Of a stretch of DNA of 64,000 bases, positions 32,700-45,838 are shown one piece after another. Each line of letters starts with the position of its first letter. Position 1 is the stretch's first letter. A program made the position numbers and the translations under genes. The DNA is from Tilletia caries (lineage: Eukaryota; Basidiomycota; Exobasidiomycetes; Tilletiales; Tilletiaceae), in contig JALUTQ010000027.1 of the NCBI GenBank assembly GCA_032718865.1, forward strand, positions 124,001 through 188,000, written 5' to 3'. A model generated the notes under the pieces. It was not told where the DNA came from. It worked only from the letters and a program-made list of their open reading frames with translations, and did no database searches.

Positions 32700-32995
32700 C
32701 TTTCCCTGTCCCAATATGCTTCCACTATCATCTTCTCTACCATGGCTGCCTCACTCCACATGGTCTCGCTTCCCTTCTCGCTTCCCTTCTCGCTTCCCTT
32801 CTCGCTTCCCTTCTCGCTTCCCTCTTTTCTCCCACGCTCTTCTCTCATCTCTGCACTGTCGCATAGCAACTTCTCGCTCTCGTTGTACTTAGCTCTCTCT
32901 CTCTCTCCATCATTCAACACCGTTCTTATTCATCGCTTCTGGTCAGCACCGTCTGAACCGCATAGAAGTAAGTAGCGTGCAACCTTGCCGTTACA
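32700..32995 (-). repeat. Decayed solo LTR related to the Ty3 LTR, opposite orientation
   Basis: The reverse complement of this stretch starts TGTAACGGCAAGGTT and tracks the LTR for roughly 200 nt (CTACTTACTTCTAT, GACGGTGCTGACCAGAAGC, the GAGAGAGAG run, AGTACAAC). The left limit is unclear and I found no target duplication. Its orientation is opposite to the LTRs of the neighbouring full element. Confidence 0.7.
32765..32824 (+). repeat. 12-bp tandem repeat, about five copies
   Basis: The unit TCTCGCTTCCCT repeats five times inside the decayed solo LTR, likely expanded from a single CTCGCTTCCC motif that the intact LTR also contains. Confidence 0.85.
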
Positions 32996-35900
32996 GTCCT
33001 GTTCGAACGATTCTCACGCTCTCATCTTTGACGTCATTTTCAGAAAACGGCCCATCCGGCCATCCTCTTGCCATGACGACAACGACGTCTGTCTCCCAGT
33101 ATCAGAACGCGCAAACTTTGCTGCAATGTACAACGTACAACAGCTTCGACGCTTCTTCGCTCATCGATTTGTCTCTCTCTTCTTTCCCGGCGCATTGGAT
33201 GATACTCACTCGTCTCCCGCCAATACACATCTCTTAACTTGTGCTTCCTCAACTTTACTGACTGATGCGGAAAAGAAAAGGCTTGCGACAAAATCGTTCC
33301 AGAGGCCCGTCAAGCAAAGCCTGTAGGTTCTAGGTTCAAGAAGATTCGCAGTGGCGGGGCTGGAGAAGAGAAAGGTCGCAGCCTCAGGCAAGCCGACGCT
33401 CGCGGTGCTCGAGAAATTTGAGGTGGCTGTATGAATAGAGGAACGTGATCAGTGCCGACTGAAAGGGAGAAGGAACGAGCTTGCTGGAGCGGCTCTTACC
33501 GCTTCTCGGAGATATTACCGCTGCGCAAATCTCGCTCGTCGACCACGAGAAGGTAGCGAACGCTCGGATGTCTGAAGCATTGGTGTACGAGCTGTTCAAG
33601 AGAAGGAGGAAATTGATAGTCTTGCGCGGGAGTAAGCGGGACGCAGAGCCTTGCGAGGGAAGTGGAGGTGCAAGGACAGCGGAATAGAAATGATGAGAAA
33701 GAGACACGACTGACGTGGCGAGTGACCATCACTTCGCTCGACTTGCTCGCTACGCTCTGTTTAAGGACCCACCCACCTCCCCGGGTCCTCCCCATTTGCG
33801 TCTGCGTCGCCCCAAGTACGCTCCGGGTCAGACTGCATCGATGTGCGAGCGGGAACGCTCTTACCCAACCCTCACTGCACACGCTGTGCATAAGCGCATG
33901 TATCCAGACCAGAACCAGTTACAATCAGAAACGTTACACGTGGCCACATCACTGAGCGAGCAAGGCGTCGAGTGCACGCAGATCTGTCAGTGAGCATGGG
34001 TGGACATGGGTGTGTGAAGTAGCTGTGCAACTGACCTCGTCTGGGAATGCGTTTGATTCGTGAATCGTGATGACTCTGAGGAAGGAGAGCCAGGAGCAGC
34101 GTAGCAATGTATAAGCAGTGTAGTCTCAAACGTTTTCGAGTCACGTTGTTCGGTTGACACTTGACCCACCTTTAGCCTGGAAGACGTGGCTAGGGCTTGA
34201 CTAGTCCTGGCGCTCGGGGACACGTTCCTGTTGAGGATTCAGGTTGGGCCGAGAGGCGGGACCGAGGAGGGGCCCAGGTTGGGCAGGAGCTCCGTGAGCA
34301 TCGGGTTTCTCCGTCCACCCAGAAGAATAGTTGCTCGTCAGTTGTCAGCCATGGAGGTGAGCGTTGAAGATGTGAGTGCGTACAGTCTTGAGAAATTTTC
34401 CTTACCCTTGACATGATGGAGAGCTAGCTTGTGATGAAGGTAGGAAGACGATGGTCGATGCTCAAAAGTCGAAAATATGCAGAGCTCGTGAATCGCGATC
34501 GTACCCATAGGTCACAGCTCTGTGTTAAGGCGAACGTGTATGGTCGAGGGTGAAAGCTCGAGTCAGTAGCATGCAGAGCTCAGCTGTGCTCAAGTGCATG
34601 TGCGTGGGTTGCAGGCTGGGTGAGCGCTCCAACGTCGGCGTTGGCGGACCACGTCGTATGTTTATGTGTTGCGTTATTCATTGATCTGGAGGGTGGACGT
34701 GGGCTCGAAATTCTGGTCAGAAGATACGAAGCCGACCGCATCTCTGCGGCTTGAGCCTTCCGGTGCTTCGTTTTCTGGCCGCTGTCAGGATGTGGGATAC
34801 AAGAGGATGGAAGATTCGAAGGAAAGAGGACGCCAGCCTTTTGATCAGAAATGTTCCACGCAAGATATTTGGAGTCCAACTTTGACCAGTTTCCCACCCC
34901 TGAGGATACTTTTCCGATCGAGCAGCCACGCCCTGCTTCGTTGAAGTGGGTACGTGTCTACTTGCCTGCCTTTTCTTGGTGCTATTTGATTGCTGGCCAG
35001 CTCGTCAACGTTGTCGACAGCGACGACGATCGCCTCCAGAACGTTATTTCCATCAGCTTTGTTTGTTGCGCACTTGTACATATACACACCGAATAAGTTT
35101 TGCCGCAGAACGAACAGATGTATCGATTGCTCAAGCGAGACCCAAGCCCCATCCGATCGCATCGATGATTGGTATGCTTCGAACAAGTCGTTCCTGTGCC
35201 CGTATCCCCTTATTGTCGTCCGCGTCGGGAGCGTCCGCGTATAGGATACAGAATCTATATTCCATACCGGCGTCTCATCGTCCCACTTCATCCGCCTTGC
35301 CTGAGCTCTGACCCGCCTTAGAATCTGCGTTGCAACGTTCTGGCCCAGGCCCAACGATTGCAAGCTCGCAGACGGCACCGGAAAACGTCATGTGTGCCTC
35401 GCCTTCGAGTAAGTCGCTCTTCGTATGTGCACAGCACGTGTACCACCCAGTAGCCCTCCGAATGGCGAATGCGAAAGTCGTTCTCCTTATAGTCCAGTTC
35501 ACACTCGAGAAGACTACGCAAGGCGACGTCTTCTTCGGTTGGATCACGATCAATCAGCCCGTACGAAAGCACTGACTCAAGTCGGGATGTGTGATGTATC
35601 GCGACGCAGAGGCTCGGCACACAATAAGATAGATTCAAGTTCTGGCCTGGCTGTACCCAGCAACAACTTTCTGGCCTCAAGGAGGTGATATGCGTTCATG
35701 AGCTCCCAGCTCGAGTGTCGAGCTGAGGCCGGACCTCGAACGTCACTGTAACTGGTCGGGCGTTGCTAATTGCTGTAGAAGCAGAGCATGGTCCTGTTGC
35801 AAAGGAGGCAAAATAGAGGAGGAAAGATAGTGGAAGGCTGAAGGATCGATCCACAGGAGAGGAGAAGAAGAAGGAAAGGGATGGCAATCATTGCCAGAGA

Positions 35901-37534
35901 AGAGACACGACTACTGGCCAGTCGGCATTGATGCAAGGTAGGAATATGCGATGAAAAAAGTCGATGGCAGGAAGAAAGTAAATTGAGCACGACGTACGTT
36001 GAAGGGTCGCGGTACTCAATCCCCTGAACGTAGACAGTAACGACTAACGCGCTTGATTCTGTTGCTTCTGGTTGATGGTCTCTAGATACATAAGCTTGTT
36101 CTACACCGCCAGAATTTAAAGTTGAGCCTGGGATCCTCCTCCGTAGGATTGCTGAGAACAACCCCAAGAAATACTCGAGGTGGATCTTGAGGAGACGCTT
36201 CAGCAATTTCAGACCGCTTTGTGCAAGAGTCTCCTCAAGAGACCCTAGGAGTCTCGCCGGGGCCAAGAGTGTTCGGGACGCATCTGCAAGGACTCTCCTC
36301 AGGTCGCAACTGCAAAGATCATCAGACCTTTCAGTTTCACATCAGTGCATTTGTTCTTTACCTTCGCACCAGGGACTCGGTGACAGCCCGCTCGACTTAG
36401 GAGGGAGAAGAGAAGGCTTACGTTCACACTCATGACTCACGCAATATGGGGCGGACTCTCGTTTTATTTGCTACGAGGGTTAGAGATCGCCGCTCTCTGG
36501 CCGTCTTGCCGTCATCGGAGTGGGCAGAAATCTCGCTGCGTCAGGCGGCCCAGGAACTACATACACATCAGAATCGTAAATAAGGGAGTGGAACGAGTGA
36601 TTGATGCGTATCGGAAGCTCGGGCCTCGGACGGGATGAGAAAAGAGCGATATCAATTATCAGGTAACTGGGGTCATACACGTCGGGTCGTTAGGGATCCT
36701 TGGTGGAACGAGAGCACCATCGAAGTGGTGTGGGTCTGCGGGTGGTGAACGTTCTGCCACTGCACGTTGCTGGGAGACCATCCTTTCGAGTTCGAACTGA
36801 TTCTTTGGGAACTTGGCTAAGTTGAACCGGCGGAGCTTGCTCAATGCCTTTGCCCTCTTCTTCGAGGACCCATCCGGACATCTTGATAGCCTTGATGCTG
36901 TTCTTGGTGCGGCGTATTGTGTTGGCGAAGCTGTCTGCAGAGCGATCTGTACGACAGGGTCGTCGCAATTCTTTTAGGTCCTCACGACCGCGGTCGGTGT
37001 TGGACGAGTTCCACGCTTGAAAGGTATGTCGGTAACTCGGTATCCTCGTCGTCATCGACGGGTGTTCTCGAATCTCGCCTCCCATCGTCGCCAGCCAAAC
37101 GTTTACCGCCCAGAGGTGAGAGAAAGTCCGACTGAGAAAGCTGCCAGTCCTCGAGGAAGTTGTTGGGCTTGTCCTCGACCACTCGCTTGATGGTGTTCTT
37201 GACTCTTGTGTTGGCGGACACAAGAGTCCTGGGGCACAAGAGCCTACCTGAGCACAAGAGCAATAGAAGAGAGAGCGAGTTGATTGCAGAAGCCAGGAGG
37301 AAGTACAAGGGAGAGAAGCAAGGAAAAGAGAAGAGAGAGTGAGAGGTGGAACGGAATGAGAACGGGAATGGGTCGAGATGGAACTTAGGAAGTGAGGATG
37401 TGGAACCGAGGTGGGAGCCGAGGCTCATTAGAACACAGGGAAATAGAAGAGAAAGGTAACCTCGACAGAGACATCAGAGAAGGATGTAATAGAGAGGAGC
37501 AAATCAGATCAATCGCATCAAGATCCTGGTCAAG
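32996..37534. other. Long gene-poor region
   Basis: No gene that I can support. Short frames occur on both strands, often broken. Possible decayed coding pieces on the minus strand lie at 34845-36266 and are listed separately. There is no clear repeat structure or RNA gene. Confidence 0.45.
34845..36266 (-). pseudogene. Possible decayed gene, weak evidence
   Basis: Several minus-strand pieces look protein-like but lie in different frames: LKLLKRLLKIHLEYFLGLF (about 36220-36160), DPTEEDVALRSLLECELDYKE with GYWVVHVLCTYEE (about 35560-35420), then EAHMTFSGAVCELAIVGPGPE (about 35400-35340) and WDDETPVWNIDS (about 35290). They could be exons of one broken gene. I recognise no family and cannot join them with confidence. 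Confidence 0.2.
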
Positions 37535-39776
37535 ATGCCTAACTCGCGTGGTCCAGCGAGTGCTCGCCCTGATCCCTCGGTTGCGGCTGGGTCGCGTCTT
37601 CCAGAAGCCTCCGGCTCCCCATCAACACCTTTGTGCGACCTTATGGGGGTCCGCAACGCATCACAAGTTACACCGCTCTGCGGCAACGTCCGCAAGCGCC
37701 AGAATGATGCTCTGCTCACTGAGCAGCAGCAGACGCCAGCCCGCCCCTCGCCTGGTGGCAGATCCGCCGCCGGTCAGAAAACCAATCTCTCGGCCTCCAA
37801 CGCCGCAGCACCGTCGCAGGCCGTCGACACATCACCCTCCTTCTCTACTTCTTTTCAACCCCAGCCTGAGGCGCGAAACCCTCAGACCTCAGCAGCTTGA
37901 CCTTCCAGCGCAGGGGTCGCAAGCAGCCGCTGCTGCACCGGTCTCTTCCTCCCCTGCCTCACGTTCGACGGCCGGACCGCCTGATCGTCCCCAAGCGACC
38001 AGGAACCCACCTAGACCTCGTCCAGCTCGACACACACCAGCTCCAGTCAGCGCTCCCCGCGCTCGGAGCAGCAAGCCTCACATACCGGAGCGGCTGCGCG
38101 ACTACCGCCTCGCGCCTCCTCAGCTCGACAACCTCCAACGCCTTCGATGTTGCCGCCCGCGGCGGCATTCAAGACAATCGCATATTCGTCAAACTCCCCG
38201 AGGATCATGCCGCCCGCAAGGCGGAAACGGAGCGGTTCTGGCGCCTGCGCGATACGATCAGCACCGGCCTCTCCAGGGTAGGCTTCACGGACGCTGTCTC
38301 ATCCGTAGACGCGGTCAAGACCGGCCTAGCCCTAACGCTCACCCGAGGATGCAAGACCTCCGAGGTCATGCAGCACGCGGACTTCCTCAAACGGTTGCTC
38401 GAAGCCGACGATGTCGTCACGCGCAAACCAGCAATTCTCAGTAAGGTTGTCCCCGGAGTTGACGCGGAGCTGGGGTTTTGCGGACTCCGTACTCCTCCGA
38501 CGGAGGGCTCCGCCGGAGGCGGAGCGCGGAGCTCACTTTTGAGAGATTTTTGACCTTAAAAAAGCACGGAGTCCGCCTGGAGGACTCCGCCGGAATTTAC
38601 GCGGAGCGCGGAGCCCAATCCTGGGCCCACTAGTCAAAAGTACGGAGCGCGGAGTCGTCAAAATTGAGCGAAAATTCCGGCGGAATTTCCGCGGAATTCC
38701 GTCGGAGCTGTGAGGTCACGTGATCGTCGAAAATAGGGGTCACGTGACCTTATTTTGGGTGCGCTCCGCCGGAATTCCGTCCAAGTTCCGCGGAAATATG
38801 CGGAATTCCGAAAAAATAGGCATCGCCGAGACACGCGCAGGAGATAAAACAGGCATCATCATCCGTTGAGAGCTTCAGAATAGCACTGGAGTCAATACCG
38901 CAACAATGTCGGATGGTGAATGTATAGCTCTGATTGTGTTAGAGTCATTCTGAGAGCAAATTATACCACCACTGCGCTCCGACGGAATTCCGCGGAATTC
39001 CGAGCTCCGCATACACGGAGCACGGAGGAGCATTACGAAAAACGCACAGAAAAAAACGCGGAGCGCGGAGCTGGGATTTCAACTTTTTGTATAATTCCGT
39101 CGGAACGCGGAGCTGGTTTTTTTCCGCTCTGTCTTAGTCTGCGGAGGCGGAGCTCGCCTCAGAAAGTCAAAATTCCGGCGGAATTTGGAAGTGCGGAGGC
39201 GGAGCCCTCCGCGTTACTCCGGGGACAACCTTAATTCTCAGAGTGGTAGGGAACGTACCCGTCCGGGTCGGCGGTCCCGTCGTTGATGCCAAGAACGGAT
39301 CGTCCCTAGAACGCGAGATAGCGATCGCCCTCAACGCCAAACTTGTCTGTCCGCCCCGGCGGATGTGCAAACCAGACGAGTTGGAATCGTGCAAGACAAC
39401 TGCAGTCTGGATTGCTCTCGACGGAGACGACCCAGACGCCGCTCGTCCTCGACGTGTTCGACTTTTTCAGCAGTGGTGCACCATCCGGCCATTCGAGAGT
39501 CGTTCTACAACCACCCCCTGTGACAAGTGCTGGCGCTACGGTCACAGCGTCGACACATGCAGCCACGCCCCTCGCCGTCGCCAATGTGGATCATCGGCAC
39601 ATTCGACAGAGGAGCATTCATGCACAATATGCGGCGAAAACGGTGCGGGTCGATGTGTCGCACTCGGTGCGGGTCGATATGTTCCACTCTGCAGCTCCTG
39701 CTCTGGGCCTCATATCCCAGGAACCAGCGGCTGCAAGGCGCGTCCGATTTTCGACGACACGGTCAATACTCACTAG
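37535..39776 (+). pseudogene. Decayed non-LTR retrotransposon gag (ORF1), split by a MITE
   Basis: Pieces in three frames: Ser/Pro-rich N-part (37535-37898), a middle part (to about 38130), then a clear block NRIFVKLPEDHAARK ... VKTGLALT ... ADFLKRLLEAD up to 38441. After the 792-bp insertion the frame resumes at 39234 with VVGNVPVRVGG when one copy of the 8-bp duplication is removed. The C-part has cysteine knuckles (CDKCWRYGHSVDTC, CTICGENGAGRC, CSSCSGPHIPGTSGC). This is the gag layout of Tad-like fungal LINEs. No reverse transcriptase follows, so only ORF1 remains. Confidence 0.75.
38442..39233. mobile_element. 792-bp hAT-type MITE with perfect ends
   Basis: Terminal inverted repeats of 18 bp: TAAGGTTGTCCCCGGAGT at 38442-38459 and its exact complement at 39216-39233. 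It is flanked by an 8-bp duplication ATTCTCAG (38434-38441 and 39234-39241), the length made by hAT transposases. The interior is non-coding and full of GGAATTCCG, CTCCG and CGGAG words. Confidence 0.9.
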
Positions 39777-40949
39777 CTTTATCTTGCCCGCGGGTCAGCG
39801 TCTGCACCAGATCAAACGAGCCGCATATAATGTGCAGCAGCAGGCCATCAAAGCCCTTCAGTCGTCAACAACCACCAATCCCACTACCAACCCCTAAGCT
39901 CCCTCACCCAGTCACTCTCTTTCCATTTCTTTTTTCAACAACCTCCTCGCATAGTGAAGCCCGCTCTGGGGTAATAGACTCCGCCGGTTGATCAGCGATA
40001 GGAGCGACGAGACTCGAGCCCGTACTGCGCTCAAACGGCTACAGTGCTGCTGTTTTATCCTTCATTGTACTTGATTAGGACACCATTGTGGTGTGCGTGT
40101 CGTCTCGACGCGCGCCGTTTTGCTGCGCGACTTGCGCGGTTCTGGCCAATAGATGCTCTCTCTCTCTCTCTATTTAACCACGACGAAGAAAGGAATCAGA
40201 GGCTGGCTCCGCCCAGCACAGTTCTCGCTGAGGGGTGAGGGAGGTAGAGTGATGCTGGGGAATCGTCGTGTCGTTCCCGGCATGACGTAGTCGGTCGACA
40301 GAGTCGCCCTTCTGAACCTTCTTGGAGATGCGAAGGGTTACTGGCAGGGCGTCCCACTCTTCTGACTTTGGCTTGCCCTTCTGCCATCCGCGGCGTCGGA
40401 GTGGAAGAAGTCTGTAACATCTATGTCGCCCGCCTCATAATTCTGTACGCAGTTCCGCCTCTCGTCTAGTACCTCGTGCCGTCCGGATTTGCGTAACGTT
40501 CAAACGAGCCATGAGCGATCTCGCGATATGTACGTCAATTTCAATTGGAAGCAGAGATGAAAGCGATGAAGATCAAGCTCGCATGCTCCCTCCCTCGCTC
40601 CCTCATGTGATTTCTTGCAATACGTGACCTGGCCTTGAAACCAGAGTTTTCCCCGAACTCGCTGCCAATTTTAATGTTGTATTTTTTTTCGGCATTTTCA
40701 CCATTTTCCGCCCGTTTTTCCGTGGCCACTCGTTGGAAGAAGTCATTATTAAGGCCTTAATCAGTCTGTGGTCAAAACGATACGCAGTAGACAGTAGTAG
40801 TGGCCGCTTCACGCTTGCCGGGGGGTCGTTCCCTCCCCCCGGCCCCAGATAATCCATGACTGACAGGTATCCTAGCCCCAAGCTCTCACTATTTCACTGT
40901 CCGCAATCGTTTTCGGGGATCTGTGAGTTCCCCGGTTTGCGTTACTGCC
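39777..40949. other. Region without supported gene
   Basis: 3' flank of the gag relic, a short CT run near 40153-40172 and a GC hairpin at about 40817-40843 (GCCGGGGG paired with CCCCCGGC). No gene seen. Confidence 0.4.
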
Positions 40950-41266
40950 GACTTGTCACTCACGAATGTCGCCCAATTCCTGCTCGTTCTCGCTCAAACA
41001 TTCACAGCCATTCTCAGCACGACTGTAGCTATCATTCTCATCGATTCTAATAAAAAATGACAGAGGTTCCCCATGTATCGGACATCATGGTCGTGGTCGG
41101 GCGGAGGAAGTAATCGGACCTGTCCGAGTCTACTAAGTAAGGAAGATCGGATTTCTCACAAATGAATACTATTACAGAAAGATACATGGGAGGGTTGAGA
41201 CCGATCGTCGCTACGCGGAAGCTCAGGGTAGCTCCGCTACCCTTCGTCCGCTTCGCAATGAGTTGC
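40950..41266. repeat. Dispersed repeat, copy 1
   Basis: Shares, with substitutions, a string of landmarks with copies at about 52890 and 53240: GACTGTAGCTATCATT, AAAAAATGACA(G/T)AGGTTCCCC, CGGACATCATGGTCGTGG, and an end palindrome GCTACGCGGAAGC...CGTCCGCTTCGC. No coding frame or terminal repeats recognised. Confidence 0.75.
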
Positions 41267-43039
41267 AGAGCGGAAGCAGCCAGAAACTCACAGAACTCTC
41301 CTCAAACCTCAATGAAGAGCATTCCAAATACAATATGAGTGTCATTGATTTAGCACCTGGATGGCTGTAGACGATGATGATACAAGTCGCAATCCAAAAC
41401 AACCAAAATGTGCTAGAAAGGCAAGAAGCGCAAAAAGAAGTCAGTATGCCAGATGTCGACAGTCGACGAGGCTCGATCGGAGGATCAGCTACTCACATTG
41501 GTCTCATCATCTTCGTAACGGCGAACATCGCCCGCTACTACTATGAGCCTGACAAGGAGGGAAGAAGGAGAGAGAGAGAGAGATCAGAGATCAGACTGAA
41601 CAGAAACGAAGGTTAACAAGGAGTAACGACATGGTAGTACCGAGCTGAAGGATTACTTGCAGTACAGCTGCCAGTACGCAGTCAGCAAAGGGAGATTGGA
41701 GAGGGGGATGGCAACAGAGGAAGAAGAGAAGAACTCACCTGAGTTTTGAAGAGGGACCTACAGGAAAGGATGAAAAAGTGGAGAGGAAGTTGGTTAGCGG
41801 TGCAAGCGGGAGATAGAGATTGTCAGCTTGTATACTCACGAGTCTCGACTGCTCTGCTTAGCGACTGGGGTTCGGAGTCTGTGAGAGAGTGTATGGATGG
41901 AGGCGATAGGTCAGTTGATGGCTCAATAGATGCGCCGAAGATATTCTGGCTACCAACGCACCTTGATGTGAACTGTTATCAGGTTGATTCACTGTTTGCA
42001 TGCAAGTATGGAAGAAGAAGGGCATAAGAACGTCAGTGGAGTAGACAAACAACTCTCACCTTGACGCATTTAATTGGGTTGTATGGGGTGGAAGACGGAG
42101 ACGAGTGAGCTGGAGACGAGAAACCAGAAGGGGAGGAGAACGTCAGTGAGAAGGAGGCATAAGCTGTAAGAGAGGTTTGTGGAGTAATCAGTATAAGGGA
42201 GAAGCTTCGAAAGTCAGTCATCAAAGAAGGGATGCCGGATGGGTGGATAAGTCAGTGAGTACATCGGCGCGCGCTGTTACGCTGCTGCCTGCTGTGAGTT
42301 ATGGTCTTATGGATGACGAGCGGAAAAAAAGCTGAAAAGGTTGGGGCGGAGAAGAAAGCTGAGAAAGAAAGTGGTCATTTTTGTAGGGACGCGAGATGGG
42401 CGTGACGGACCTGCAAGAGATGTGTTCCAGAATTATGTGATGCTTAGGATCCTGTGAACTGTGATCTGTAGGATCCTGTGATGTGTTAGGATCCTATGAT
42501 GCGTAGGATCCCAACTCAGACACACAAAATTATGGCGTCGGAAATCACGGCGTCGTCTGAAACCTGTCTCCAAAGCTTGAACGACTCCAGCCGTAAAGAA
42601 TCGCGCACTCGCTATATATACAGGTCCATCATCCTTGATCCCGCAGACCTCGACGCTGCGACTGAAAGATTTTGATTCGTTCAAGGCAGGTTGGGTAGAA
42701 ATTTCAGGCCATGCTGTTCTGACAGTTTTCGAGCTCAATAAGAGACGAGCATGAATAAACGTTAATTTCCTTACGGCCGGAAGGCGTCCTGGGCCCTATA
42801 AACCCCAAAACTCTGGGCGTTCCAAAGTAACTGCACATTCAAATTAAGGTGTGTGGCCAGGTGGCCAAGGTCCGGCCACAGACTCAGTGTTGTGTCCACC
42901 CGTGCATTTCCCTTCAACGCACCAGCGGCTCGGGTGACGTTACACCTTCAATCCGCCACCTCTTCCTCGTCCAGGGGTGGAAACGAGCCATATAGCGACC
43001 GTCTGGTGTCTCCCAACCTGCCCCTGTACCGCATCCGCC
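41267..43039. other. Region without supported gene
   Basis: Short broken frames only. Around 42448-42510 the word TAGGATCC recurs four times at 20-30 nt spacing. Near 42770-42830 a stretch (CCTTACGGCC ... TATAAACCCCAAAACTCTGGG) resembles 54650-54705 in words. No gene seen. Confidence 0.4.
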
Positions 43040-45803
43040 ATGCCTGACCCTGCATCTGGCGCCTCCGCACGCTTACACCCCGCTGGGGGTGCTTCTGCCT
43101 CTCCAACGCCGTTCCCAGCTCCCTTGGCCTTGACAGCAAAGATATATGGACGGGGAATCAAGCGCACTGCGGACGGCATCATCTACACCGAAGACAACAA
43201 GATAATTGCGGTGCATTACGCTTTTTACAAGCCAAACGGCAAGAAGCAGCGTACAGTCGACCAGGCGGAGACTGGCCTGAAGGTGGCTCGCAAGACGCTC
43301 TACCAATGGAGGAAGCAGTTACCTCTTGCCGCTGGGTGAGTTTCTTCCATCATGCCTGGCGTTTGTCATGTACTGCTTGGGCTCGTTTGTATCTGGCGTA
43401 CTTTCTAAGGCACGTTTTTTGTTCTGATGATGCGTCTCATTTCCTATCCTCCAGTGACGTTCAGACGCTCCCGGCTGGAGCTGTAATGACGAAGACCGTT
43501 GCAGCAATACCAGCGCGCACGGACGAGAGCAACCTGGAGGTGTTCCGCACTCCAGCATACACCGCCCCATCTACGACCTCGATCCGGCCAGACGGTCTAG
43601 GCCCCGGCGCTGAAGTGGTTGACACCACAGCCGCAATCCATCCCGGCTTCGTTTCTCCCGACCTTGTTGAGCAGCTGCGGAAGATCGATCATGCCATCGG
43701 GCTGACGGAAGCTGAGAAAGACCATCTCGCCGTCCGTATCGACAAAGACGTCGGTAAGGCGGCCGAGCCCTTTGTGAGCGAGAGGGTCAAAATAGCCGTA
43801 CAGACTAAGCTCAACAGCCTCGATCCGGGTACGGTTGCCTTGTGGAGGCCGCCGCAACAACGTTTATTGGTGAGCAGTTGTTTTCTCAAACAAGTGGATC
43901 TCATTACGTATCGTTCTGACGCGCACATCTTGACTCGACTTATCAGGCATTCTGGGAGTTCTCAATCAGCTGCGGGCGGGAGAAAACATACCCTCGTCTC
44001 CTTCCTCTTCAGAGGAGGCCTTGGTCACGGAGCAAAAGCTTGTGACGTTTCTGAAGTGAGCAGCGTAATTTTCTTGCTCCTGCCTCTGTGGTGGTCTTAC
44101 TGGTGTACTTTGTTTCCTTTCCTTCCGGGTTGTGACTTGTGTAGCTGCTATGTTCTTCGTAAGAACCCCTGGCTCGGACACGAGGGAATCGACACGAACA
44201 TCAAGGCGACCACCAACCTCTGGCAGTGCCAGAAGCTCGTGGGGAAGAACCAGCATCCTTCTCCTCGAGAAGGTCTTCTGGTGCGGGCATACCTCGATGC
44301 CATAGCACGTAGTCGCGTGTCGTTGCGCGCTCTCAAATATGATGACGACTACGCTCACGCTCAGAAACAGTTATAGTGAGGCCGAACACCTCGCCATATC
44401 GAAGTGGTTCTTGCAACAGGCGCTGAAGCAACGTCCGAATGCGCACCGAGCTCGTCTCGAATTCCTCTGGCAGCGGTGCGCACGTCTCGAATTCCTCTGG
44501 CAGCACGCCATCATGGGGCGCGCCGGAGATATGCGAGGCGCAAAACTGAGGCACTTCTACATCTCTGACGTGAGCCGATGTTCGATGTACAGCTAGCTGT
44601 AATATTTCTGACAGACCACAGACCTTCGCCTTCTCTCTCTCTAGCTTCCACGATCGGAGCCACAAAAATGCGTCGTGGTTGTGCAGTCCATATTCGAGGG
44701 CAAGACCAACAAGGACGGGCGCCCGGAGCGAGGTGTTGTGGCGCGCGCAAAAGACGTGGAGTCCTGTCCGGTGGGGGCGCTTGCTCTTGCCTTCTTTGAG
44801 CGCTTTCATGTTCAAGGTGATCGCGCTCCGGACCTCACCAGCAGGCGCGAGTGGTACGACGACTGTCTTCTCGTCGATCCCGATATCCCGGCATCTCGTA
44901 CCAAGGGCCTTACGGCGGAGAAGCAATGCGGTCTGCTGAAACATGCTTTCTCCGACTTGAAAATTGGTTAGCAGCAAGCTCACGCATGCAATGCGGAACG
45001 GGGGCGCTCGATTTGCTGCAGCTGCGGGCTGCTCGGACCACACCATCATGCAGCATGGACGATGGGCAACTGATGTTTGCACAGAAAGGTATATGACTGA
45101 TGCCAGTCTTCCCCCCGTTCGCGCACTCGCCGGCTTCCACAAAGACGGAGGCGACTATTGGCTGCCTCGCGTTCTTCTTCAACCGCCCAGTGCCCACCAA
45201 CTTGAGCAGCGCCCTTTTCCCTTGGGCAGATGCTTACTGGCCCACACTTGTCGGTCGGGCCGCTGCGCACGAGGACAAGACAGCCGGCATGTTCCTCGAC
45301 CTCGTGGATCATCTTCGTGTGGTTCTGCTTCAAGACGCCGCCTTCTTGCAACCACTCTATCCCACTCTTGCTCTGTGGTCCCATGCGCCTTTCAACAGTC
45401 TCGAGTTTGCATCTTGGGCCCAGCTTCTACGCACAAAGGCTGAGTCGACCCCGGATCCATTTACAGCCACCATCCAGATCATCGCGCCCACCATCAGCAG
45501 CGCCTTGGCATCTTTGCGCGTGGATGTGGCGGCGCTCGGTACGGAGATGCGACACGGCATGGAGGACACACGGGAGGCCCTTGGCAAGGTGGTGGGCAAG
45601 CTTGAGGACCTGATCAGCAGCAGAGGCAACCGAGACGTCGAGCTTGCGGCGCTCGAGAGCAGCTGTAGCGCAGTCCTCACCAGGGTAAGATTCTTCCATC
45701 CTCGTCATCTCATCCGGCCTCCTGTCTCAAACACTGACGCGCCTTGCTTGCCTTTCCGATGTATTCAGGTTCAGACAATGCGCATCGGCATTGGCACTAC
45801 AAG

Positions 45804-45838
<35 letters not shown>

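Noticed and set aside
37392..38444. Single 350-codon Arg/Pro-rich frame as an intact gene
   Set aside because: Only its middle fits the gag relic; the conserved gag block lies in another frame.
40817..40843. Helitron 3' hairpin
   Set aside because: No CTRR end follows the hairpin and no Rep/helicase coding is nearby.
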